Source: Thuidium tamariscinum (lineage: Eukaryota; Streptophyta; Bryopsida; Hypnales; Thuidiaceae). From it: a stretch of DNA of 64,000 nucleotides. The notes under the pieces were generated by a model that made no database searches, was not told where the DNA came from, and was given only the letters and a program-made list of their open reading frames with translations. Each line of letters opens with the position of its first letter. Position 1 is the stretch's first letter. The translations under genes and the position numbers were made by a program. The stretch is from the NCBI GenBank assembly GCA_947034885.2, contig OX344750.2, positions 40,782,821 through 40,846,820 on the forward strand. Direction: 5' to 3'. Of this stretch, positions 1 to 9,355 are shown one piece after another.

Positions 1-108
1 TTTCTTTTTTCAATCCTTTTTCTATTTTTTCATTTCTTTTTGCAACTCCATCACCTTCCAAAACCCCTCTCAATATCGAGAAGCCCCATGGAGCCATAGA
101 GGGGCTTG

Positions 109-338
109 CAACAATGTTAGTATGTGAGCATAGAAGTATGAGCCTATGAACCATGAGCCTATGTATAAGTAAGTATCTTACACTTATTGAAGGTGTTTAT
201 AATAGAAACACCTATAATATGGGTATTTAGAATATAAATACACTATAACCATTGAAGTGTATATAATATAGACACCTATACTATAGGTGTATAGAATTCT
301 AGGTTCATAAGCTCACATACTAGCAGGTAGCAATTGTG
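109..338. mobile_element. 230-bp non-autonomous Mutator-like MITE, copy 1
   Basis: The ends are inverted: TTAGTATGTGAGC on the left and GCTCACATACTAG on the right. The element is flanked by an identical 10-bp direct repeat, GAGGGGCTTG, at 99-108 and 339-348. The interior is AT-rich and partly palindromic (ACACCTATAATAT-type motifs) and has no coding capacity. A 9-10 bp target duplication with long inverted ends suggests the Mutator (MULE) superfamily. The same family recurs at 4521, 20486, 36818 and 48867. The perfect duplication suggests a fairly recent insertion. Confidence 0.8.
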
Positions 339-1114
339 GAGGGGCTTGGAGCTCTCAAAACTTTTTTTTTTCGTTTTTTCAAATTTCTTTTTCATTTTTT
401 GCAACTGTGTCATTCCTTTACTTTTTTTTGCAACTTTGTCACCCCTTTTCTGCAACTTCATCACCCTTCACATCGTTCTCTGAGTACTGAGAGATCAATT
501 GAGGGGTCATGGAGTTGTAGATTTTTTTTTCCTAGCTCAATTTCTAGCACTAGTTGCAAGATATGGACAAAAATTAAAGCTAGAATGTACACTCATCTAA
601 AAGAGACATATATCATAAAAAGATTTAGATTTTTTTCATAAAATTCCTAGACAAACAAATTTTAGAAAGATACTATGTTATACTAGTTGAATTACTTATT
701 GCTCTCAAATGGCTTTTTGCATTAAAAAGTGTTAGATTCTAACTCTTTGAGAGTTATATGGTAGCTTAGCCTCTTAGCATTTATTTAAGTATATCTTAAA
801 TTATTTTACTTCATTTTCCTATTTTTACTTAAGTCTCTTATGACTTCCAAAATAAAGCATTGATGAAGTCATCAATTCCTACAAAAAATGCTATAGTCTT
901 ATGTATATGAAATTTATGGTTACTCAAAAGCATAATTATTCCTAATTCTTTTTGAATCTCACACAATATCAAAAAAAAAGATACTACATACAAGAATACC
1001 AACAACCTAACCCTCCTAGTATTTTATACTTCATAGCTGAAAATTTATTTTGCAATAAATATCCTCAAAGTATACAGCTAACAAAGCAAATCTTGGAGAG
1101 ATCAAATGCATCTA
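339..1114. other. AT-rich intergenic stretch with T-rich low-complexity sequence
   Basis: Short open frames here are driven by poly-T/poly-A runs and look non-coding. The motif GCAACTTCATCACCCTTC near 433 resembles GCAACTCCATCACCTTCC near 44 and GCAACACCATCACCC near 2922, so this is degenerate repetitive sequence. I see no gene. Confidence 0.5.
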
Positions 1115-1440
1115 AGGGAGGAGGTTCGAAAACCGCTCAGGCTCGAAAACCGCTCACCTTTTGAAATGTATATTTATGGTACATGATGTTTTTTTATCTT
1201 TACAGTAATGTACAACCAATGAACATTTGAGGAGGTGGACGGTTTTGGAGCCTTATGCCATATTGACTTCAGAAATTCATAACTAATTCTATAGAGCTCT
1301 AAAAAATATGAAACGACTTAGGTTTGATGCCTATTCAAGTTGTCTTTCAAGAAAAATTCAGTGAAAAATATTTCAAGATGTTTGACCTGCCCAAAATTTT
1401 GTTCCAGCCCTTAGATGGTTGGTTTATAGACCTCCTCCCT
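1115..1440. mobile_element. 326-bp TA-flanked non-autonomous element with AGGGAGGAGG ends
   Basis: The termini are AGGGAGGAGGTTCGAAAACC on the left and CCTCCTCCCT on the right, with TA directly outside each end (1113-1114 and 1441-1442). The terminal motif matches that of the 4.35 kb transposase-bearing element at 29153-33501. The right subterminal sequence (about 1400-1420) resembles the left subterminal sequence of the 7195-7606 element, including a shared GGGCTGG, so the two are oppositely oriented relatives. The interior carries a repeat of GAAAACCGCTC. There is no coding capacity. Confidence 0.7.
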
Positions 1441-1531
1441 TATGCCTTTGTAGAAGTGTTCCTTGTACTTTGATGGCAGGCTGACAAGAACAAATCAATT
1501 AAACTTACCGACCAAAAACAGATTGGTATTA

Positions 1532-1804
1532 AGGTAGGTACACCCAAAAGCGCCCTGTTCCTAAAAGTGCCATCTACAGAGCACATACATTTTTGAAATC
1601 AATCATGTTCACATACTGTAGATGGCGCTTTCAGAAACAGACTTTGACTGTTAATAACTTTTGCATACGGTATCCAAATCCTGCGTTCTTTGGTGCGTTG
1701 GAACATGCTTTCACTTGCCAACAAGCCTACATAAAAATTTGAACTAATTAATAGCAGGAATTAGGCTGAGTATGAATAAGTGGCGCTTTTAGGTGTACCT
1801 ACCT
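1532..1804. mobile_element. 273-bp TA-flanked MITE with an internal hairpin
   Basis: Near-perfect 24-bp terminal inverted repeats begin AGGTAGGTACACC and end GGTGTACCTACCT, flanked by TA on both sides (1530-1531 and 1805-1806). Inside, 1555-1640 forms a second, separate long inverted repeat with a stem of about 34 bp around GCCATCTACAG and CTGTAGATGGC. There is no coding capacity. TA target sites are typical of the Tc1/mariner superfamily. The short AGGTAGG start is shared with the 7195 and 29153 elements, but sequence beyond that differs. Confidence 0.75.
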
Positions 1805-1806
1805 TA

Positions 1807-3824
1807 GTAAGTCAGGACTTAAGTTACTAACTGGTAATTAAAACCAATTGGCTAATTGAGCTTAAGAAGCTTTCAAATCAGCTATTGTTGCAATCAAGCC
1901 CAGACATGTTAAATCTCCAAAAAATTAATTTTGGAGCATGGCTGGATCATATGTGGTGGACACATGATCATGTCACCTAATCTAAACTAACTAGATGGAT
2001 ATTTATTCACTCTAAACCTCCTTTAATGGACTATGGGACTATTGCCACTCAAGCGAAAGAGGCATTTACACTTATTAACGTCTGTATTCTTATACACTGA
2101 ATGTGAGAAAATACACACTGTAGAACTTCAAGCTGTGGTTTGTGAGTTGAGAATTGTGAGGAGTAAAGTTTTGCTACCAAAGACTGAATGTTTCTTCTAA
2201 TGTTAGCATTGTTTCCATAGTTGCTGCCCAATCCAACAATACTTAGGTTGTTTGCATTCAATATGGCTATGGTATACTTCTTATTGTTTTGTTTTTTCTC
2301 TTTATGAAAACAATAGCACATGATTAACGGTTGTAGACACCTGGTGTATCCTTGCTAATCCCACATTTTTGTTTGGTTTTTGGAATGGGCATAAATGAGG
2401 CCCTAATCCTCTTGAAGAAAAGTCGGATTCAAGAAAATTGCTATCATCATCAAGACTTCTTAAAGTTTTTTTGACACCTTGTTTTAGTGACTATCTAGTG
2501 TACATTGGTCACTCAAATGCTCTAAAACTTGGATATATTCTATATTGTTGATGGATACTCTTACATACCTTTGATATACTTTGGCTATTGCATTTTCTAT
2601 GGGCTTGTTTACTTATTGCTAGTTTTACATAAGACAAGCAATAGAGATAGTCTTCTTATTATCCTTTGCACCCAAATAAGCTTGATGGATGTACATGTCT
2701 TTTTGTTTGACATGACAAAAACAAGAGTTTTCAATTCTTATAGAAAAGGTGTAAAGTAGTTGATACAAAGAGCAGTGTGAGGTTTGATAATACTAGACAT
2801 GGGATCTATTGAATTATAGTCTTGAAAGTAGCTCAGTTCATGCAAAGTGTTGTTTGAACAAGAAAAAATTAGATAAGTGCCTAGACAAGATCTGGGATGT
2901 ACCAAAAAAATGTTTTTTTTTGCAACACCATCACCCTAGAAAAACCCTTGTTGGATTTTGGATTTTGGACCTCAAAAAAAATTCAAAATTTCAGATTTTT
3001 TTTGGGAAGGTATTGAGAGGCTTTTTGAAGATAGTAATGTTTGAAATTTTAAAATATGTTAACTACACTTCCACGGTCATAGGTCCACAATAATTGGTCC
3101 ATGGCCATAGTCCTAAAAATTTATTATAAATAGAATTTTAAGAAAATGACTTCTTTTTTTTTTTTCTTTCAATTTAAAAGATTCAAAGTTTTTTTTCCTT
3201 AATGCTTTAGGCTCACAAGACTTACACTCATAGCTCTCAAGCTCATGCTTTAGGCTTGGAAAGTAGCATTGTTGCAATTTGTGTATGTTAAATTGGAGGT
3301 TGTTTTGTCGACATGGTTGTTGTGGAAGTAAAAGAGTAATTAGTAAATGGTTGTGGCTAGTTGATGCATGTTTGTCTTGTTGTCGGTCAAATAATTGATC
3401 ATTGCATTTGACGATTTGACTAAGTTAGAAGCACCCATATCTAATCACCTAAAGGATTTTACAACAAATCATAAGCAGCATGAAGCAATGCAAATTTTTC
3501 CCATGTGGAAAGATAGGAAATATGGGGATTGCCAATTTTCATAATTTTATTCTAAAAATTCAAATTAATATGAATTTTGGGAGCCAAAATTTACACTTCA
3601 AACATTGTCAATGTCTAGAGTCTTCCAATTTCAATTATTGAAAAATTACTTCGTGCTCACTTTTTTTTTACTTTTTTACTTACTAGTTTGGAACGTAAGT
3701 GATGAGATTATTGGTCCCAAACTTGAGAAAGAGGAAAAAAATCACATTCTAAGCATTGGTTAGAGACAACATCCCCTATAGGTTGAGTATGGGGCATGGT
3801 TGACAATAGGTGCTTCTACCGTAA
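1807..3824. other. AT-rich intergenic stretch, nothing recognised
   Basis: Only short open frames with low-complexity translations are present. No splice-linked coding pattern, tRNA or long inverted repeat was seen. The short frames at 2049-2321 (minus) and 2529-2759 (plus) show no family motif. Confidence 0.4.
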
Positions 3825-4471
3825 CCCCTAAATGCCCAAGGCCTACTTTGAGCTTCTTGAAATTTGTTCTAAATTGAACAAAATGCTAACATTTTGATAA
3901 TTTGTATCAATTTCTTTTGAATTGTAACCATGACAAATTCAAACTAGACATGTTAGAGATTGCATAAGAAAAGAAAATACAACGATATCATTTACAGAGT
4001 AAAAGATTATAATATTTGAATATGAGGGTGTTAAAACTACAAAAGTGACGTGAAGTCTTTTTATCCTTGTTTCGCAAGTCAAATCTCAAAATTTGGTGAG
4101 CAAAAAATATGATGTTAAAGGGATTAACATGTATAACTCCAATCAATATATGGCTTCTCAAAATCTACTCTACAATTTTTGTTAGTGAATTTTGAATGTG
4201 ATTTTGTCTCCAACACCTAGTGTATTTGAGGCTCATTTTCAAGAGATCTCAATACTATGGAAAGTCATGATTGCAATAGGTACACTTGTACAAAATCTTG
4301 AATAGAAAAATCACTATTATTCATTTTTCTAATCGGATTTTTGACACTAAAACTAGACTTCAAAAAAAACTTTTCAAAAATAGAAACTATTAAAAATAGA
4401 AACTTAGTTAAGTTTTATTTAACTTCAAAATTTTGCAATCACCATATTCTAGTGCCTTAGGCATTTAGAGG
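3825..4471. mobile_element. About 647-bp TTAA-type element, copy 2 (older)
   Basis: The left end is CCCCTAAATGCCCAAGGCC and the right end GCCTTAGGCATTTAGAGG, an inverted pair. The right target is TTAA (4472-4475), while the left is GTAA (3821-3824), a decayed TTAA. The element is colinear with the better-preserved copy at 45734-46372, sharing for example the AAATTGAACAAAA and TCTCAATACTATGGAA-type stretches. It is non-coding. The TTAA target and CCC start suggest a piggyBac-like non-autonomous element, judged by ends only. Confidence 0.65.
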
Positions 4472-4520
4472 TTAATCGCTTTATTAAGCATCGAAGAATC
4501 CAATAAGGTAAGTAACAAGT

Positions 4521-4758
4521 CAACAATGCTAGTGTGTGAGCATGAACATGCGAGCATGTGAGCTTCTAATATGTATATAAGTAGATATATTACCACCTTT
4601 CAAGGTGTTTATAGTAAAAATACCTATAATATAAGTACCTATAGTATAAATACACTCTTAGCATAGAAGGTTTCTATAGTATAAGGACCTATATTATAGG
4701 TACATCATCTTTGAAGTTCATAAGCTCACACTTCTATGCTCACATATTAGCAACCGTG
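4521..4758. mobile_element. 238-bp non-autonomous Mutator-like MITE, copy 2
   Basis: The inverted ends are CAACAATGCTAGTGTGTGAG and CTCACATATTAGCAACCGTG. An identical 10-bp target duplication, AGTAACAAGT, lies at 4511-4520 and 4759-4768. This belongs to the same family as 109-338. The interior has the shared AAGGTGTTTATA and CCTATAATATA motifs and no coding capacity. Confidence 0.85.
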
Positions 4759-4768
4759 AGTAACAAGT

Positions 4769-7194
4769 CTTTGAGTTCATCACGTCGGCCATAATAAAAT
4801 TGGCTTATCAAAACTTGTTCATATCAATTGAGGTCACATACTACTTGATGAAAATCCAAAGCATGCATAGAGGTTGAGTATCACCCTTGTTGCAAGTTTC
4901 GGATCTTTATTGTTGGAAAACGAATCTTATTGTATTTACTGAAAATTTCTCTAAATGTTGCTAGAAATATTTCAAAGTTGTTGAAAATTGAAGAATTCTT
5001 CTCTAAAAGTTGAACAAACCAAGAGTATTTGTCCTCACAACAAGGTTCCCACCAATTTTAATACAAGTTGCATCTATTGAATATTATTGCGGTTGTAGAA
5101 GTGTATTAAGTCAAATTTGGTTGATAAAACCTTGGAATTTGAACATAATTCATCAAACTTTTGTAAAAAATTGTCTTTAGGCTCTTTATTGTTACTAAAT
5201 GATGAATTTGATGGCTATAGCATTGAGCTTGATGAAGCTTGGGCTTACATTAGTGGTGCATGAATTTATTTCATTGGTTGTTGTAGCTTTGCCTTCAATC
5301 CATAGAGTCTTGAATTTAGCTCCTTGGTTTGTTTGAACATGCATTCATGGTTGATGTTTATTGGTGTTACAACAATCATGATGGTGTCTAATTTTGAGTT
5401 CTTTATGATGGTTTCACAGTTTACTTCTTCCATTCAACAAATGGATATACAAATCAATAGTAAACATAAATAAATTTTAGTCCATGGTCTACTTGAAAGT
5501 CGTGAAGCTCTAAAGAGAGCTCTAATGATGTTGGAGGGAGTCTCAACAAATTGTTAAGGACAATATGGAGACAATAATAAGAATGTATCAAAGATTCTCA
5601 ATGAGTGCATAAAGATGTGTATATATATATGCTTGAAGTTCCAAAGATTCTAGAAGTTATACTTCTAAATGACTAGAAGTATAACTTTTTTTAATTTTTT
5701 AGATGTTTCCATCATCTTTTGCATCCATAACAATAGGCACTTATAGAACTATCCTATAGAGTCTTATATAAAGTTATGATAGACTTTTTTAATAAATGGA
5801 ATGAGAATTACAATAGGTTTATCTATAGCCATAATCAATGCGTTAGGAGATATATACCCTTCTCATATTTTACAACCAAAAATGACCTCAGTATTGCATA
5901 TGGAAAACAATCAATTAGTCTTGGAAGATGTTGACTGTAATGCCATCTTATGTAAGTAAAAAAAATGATTTGAAATGGTTGGATAGCTAATGATTTAATG
6001 AACTATAATGAGTTGTAAATGTGATGACATCATGTTATTTAATGTGATATATGCTTCTACTTGAATATGTAAGTTAAATAATTTTAAGAAAATCAGCTTC
6101 AATGAAACTTAACATTTTAAATTGTTGAGGAAAGATGCCATAGAAATTAGGAACTACAATTCTAAAAGCCTTTTTAGAAGGAATTTTCAATCATTGATTT
6201 AAATTTTGATCAATAACTATGGTTTATTGGGATACTAGATCCAACTAGATAAATATGATCCATGGGTCATATTTTACAAATTCTATTTAGAATTCATAAT
6301 TAAAACATTATTCTATGTTTATAATAAATTTTCACAATTTTGTAAATTTGGACAATGCTACAATCCTAATCCTTCAAGGACCAAAAGGACATAGTGCGTT
6401 GTCTTCAAATTTTCAATTTCAAATCTCAATATTTTGTAACATGTATAGGATCTTGTAGAATAACAAGTTGACATACTTGTTACATATTTTGATTATTATA
6501 ATTTCAAAGTGAGAAGAATTTATAAATTTACTTAAGAAATAATGTAATCTAAAAGAAAAAGGGAACAAAACAAATATAATTCTTTTTTCCATTGAAGGAA
6601 ATAGTAGGGATGGAAGAAACATTTTCATGGACATTTCTAGTCTTTAATTTGTACAAAAAAATTGGATATAGATATTTTTTCTAAATTTGTATTCTTAGAA
6701 ATTTTAAAAATACTAGGTCCAATCTAGTATATTAAAGAACATAAACTAATTAGAATGATTCAAATCATTTAAAAATGTTTCAAACAATATGCTAATAATA
6801 TCAATTGTTAAATTTCAAAAATTGATGCAAATATAAATTTTTAAATTTTTTGTAGGATCCAATTTGGTCAATTTTGACTATTTACTCCTTTTGTTTGAAA
6901 ATGTCTACAAACATAAGAGAGCTTTTTATTCCTCATTATTTTAATTTTAAAAAAAAATTGTCTTAAATTCCAATGCAATTTTTTGAAAAGGGATAATAAA
7001 TTATTTTTAAAAAAATCTTTTTATAAATTTTCTTCTTCAAAAGCTAGGTTTCTTCTATAGAAAGTTGATCATCCAAAATTATTATAATAAAAATATTTCA
7101 ACAATCAACATTATCCAAAATTAAATTCCAACCATACTAGACAAAGAAGTCTTTACATTTGTATGGTTAAAATTAAAAATTTCAAGCACATCTA
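4769..7194. other. AT-rich intergenic stretch, nothing recognised
   Basis: No plausible exons were seen. A short TA microsatellite lies near 5617-5630. Near 6372 the text CTTCAAGGACCAAAAGGAC resembles the starts of TTAA-type elements found elsewhere (46754, 58120), but no matching right end was located. Confidence 0.4.
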
Positions 7195-7606
7195 AGGTAG
7201 GAGGCTCTTAAAGCGTCTATCTACGGGCTGGTCCACCTTTTTCATATGGTTTTTTGTATGGGATTATTTTCAGCTCATTTTTCAGACAAAGAAAAATAGA
7301 TTTTGATTGTAACCCAAGTCGTTTCGTATTTTTTGAATCATTTTTGAATCACTTATGAATTTTCAAACAAGATGAGTCATAGGTCCCTATTTCTTACCGT
7401 AGGTCTTTCATAAATCGTTCACTTACAGCTTCTAAAGAGAAATGGGGAAAGCAAAGAGAATGATTTGTTCCTACAATAAACAATATTTTTTTTATTAATC
7501 CATTCAAGGACAGTAGAAGGTCCATTTAAAGACCACCTCAAGTCCATTACATGTGAGTCTACATGAGCAGTTTCTAATGACCCTCCAACATTCAAGCCTC
7601 CTACCT
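7195..7606. mobile_element. 412-bp TA-flanked non-autonomous element with AGGTAGGAGGCT ends
   Basis: The termini are AGGTAGGAGGCTCTTAAAGC and the inverted TTCAAGCCTCCTACCT, with TA on each side (7193-7194 and 7607-7608). The ends match those of the transposase-bearing element at 29153-33501. The interior near 7310-7350 is similar, in reverse complement, to 1290-1330 of the 1115-1440 element (the CGAAACGACTT stretch). It is non-coding. It is probably a deletion derivative or a passenger of the same transposase. Confidence 0.75.
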
Positions 7607-7608
7607 TA

Positions 7609-8663
7609 TGTGTAAAAAAATATTGAAGTGGGACAATTGATTGAAAATGTCCATTGTAAGAAGTTGATGGGCCTTGAGGGGTTAAGGAGTTAAGAGCCAC
7701 TCATTCACTAGGAAGGAGGCCTCCTCTGGCCAGGGCACGCCTGGCCTCAGAAACATGCGCCACCGATGACCCAACCCAGGAGGGAAGGAGATTGGGCACA
7801 CCAAAAACATCACTGGAAATTATAGGATCCTATTGCCTCCAAGCGTGTTGACTTCTTCCCTTTTGTGACACCACATGCGTTTTGTCATGTTAAAATAACT
7901 AAAATACTACAAATCATGTCATGACTTGTTTTGTTTTTATTTTTCATTGAAACAAATGCATTGAAATTTGTGCGGACTTGTTTTGTAGGGTTGTCAACCC
8001 GTGAATGAGTGGGATGTTTGCTCACACAACACTAACCACCCCATTCCCTATGCCGTGTTTGCAGGGAAATGGCGATGCTCTTAAGTGTCCACTTTAAGTG
8101 CCACTTCATTCAAAATACAGCAAATTGTGAAATAATCCCGTTGATCTCCTATGCCTTCACGCTCCTCAATCCTACAAGTCATTAATTCTGTGATCTCTAG
8201 TGAAAAAATAGTCTGCATACCACGGATTTATTTTAAGGCAGGGAGTATTGAACTAGGCAAAGGTCCAACGTCACAACAATTATTAGTTGGTCCCCGAACC
8301 AATGTTCTCAATGTTCTCAAAGTTCGGTTAATATTCAGACGACCTCTGCAGTGGAGATACATTAGGGTTTGGCCATATGTTGCAGTTGCATGCTAACCAC
8401 AGTACTCATATAACTGCAAATCTCCTATGATCTCGCCTATTGGCACTTAGGACCTTCTTCTTGACTCTATAGAAATTCGATGTAACTGCTTGAGATTCAA
8501 TACAATAAAGGTTGAAATATGCTACTATGATGAAGCTGCAAGAGGGCTCAGGGTTTCGCCATCTCCGCTGCAGGACAGAAAAGAAGCCTTGCCCTAATTT
8601 CTACAGATTTTGCTTACCGGTTTAGCTGGCCTCAAATACATAACCGCTCAATCAAAGTACACA
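7609..8663. other. Intergenic stretch with rising GC; upstream region of the 8664 ORF
   Basis: GC-richer islands appear near 7700-7800 (AGGAGGCCTCCT palindrome at about 7712, and a GGCCAGG..CCTGGCC inverted pair) and from about 8500. The open frame 8151-8396 starts with ATG but shows no family motif and ends well before the downstream ORF. This probably includes the promoter and 5' leader of the 8664 ORF. Confidence 0.4.
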
Positions 8664-9161
8664 ATGGATGTGTTGGAAGTTCCCCTCCTGCTCGAAAATG
8701 AGCCAGGAGACGTCGGGTTCCAAGACATTGTTACGCAGTTGCTTGTGAGCCGACATTTGAAGAGAGTAGACAGGTTAGGCTCTAGCGAGTTAGTGCAACT
8801 TCGGAAGTCCTTCCAGGAGACCTGCGGGAAATGTAAGTTCCACGAAACAAAAGGGGAGGTGAGAGACCTGGAAGCAGACATGCGAGATCTCCAAGTGGAA
8901 ACTGTAGAGGGTGATGATCATTGCCTAGCGTGTTATGGTGAAATCAAAGGTGGAAATGCAGCAACGGATGTGAAAGGTGAGAGGTCACAGGTGTGGGAGG
9001 ACTTACAGTTAGAGACGAAGTTGCAACTGGGAGACATAGAATTTGACGAAGAGAATGGAGAATGTGGGGCTAACAAAGGGAAACGACGTCCTAGTTGTGG
9101 AGTTGTTATATCAAGGTTTGACCTAAAGAGGAGAAGAAATGATGTGGTTGATGTCAATTAG
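8664..9161 (+). CDS. Unrecognised 165-aa protein with two CxxC motifs
   Basis: I do not recognise this protein family. From the first in-frame ATG (8664) it reads MDVLEVPLLLENE and runs 165 residues without interruption. The frame stays open upstream to about 8610 but without another ATG. Visible features are two cysteine pairs (CGKC at 54-57 and CLAC at 87-90) that could bind a metal, an acidic and leucine-rich middle (about 60-135), and a basic tail (KGKRRPSCG and DLKRRR, about 138-158) that could act as a nuclear signal. Base composition is clearly more GC-rich than the flanks and resembles the neighbouring GST exons, supporting real coding. It converges on the GST-like gene, with the two stop codons about 190 bp apart. 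It could be a single-exon gene or the last exon of a longer one; no obvious upstream exon was found. Confidence 0.5.
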   Translation: MDVLEVPLLLENEPGDVGFQDIVTQLLVSRHLKRVDRLGSSELVQLRKSFQETCGKCKFHETKGEVRDLEADMRDLQVETVEGDDHCLACYGEIKGGNAATDVKGERSQVWEDLQLETKLQLGDIEFDEENGECGANKGKRRPSCGVVISRFDLKRRRNDVVDVN

Positions 9162-9355
9162 AAGCCTCGATATAAACGTACATGTTGTGTCGTCAGTGAA
9201 AAACATTGTCGTAGGACAGCCGTTATATATTCAAAATCAGCAGCAGAGAAATACATTTTGGAATGATATCATGTGGACCGTTCTAGAGCTTTGGCAGATG
9301 AGAGTGTCTGCCTTTGTTAGAACATACCACTTCTGAAGTTCCCCAAACATAATAA

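Noticed and set aside
276-641. Open frames rich in Phe/Lys near the left end
   Set aside because: They result from poly-T and poly-A runs and are partly inside a MITE.
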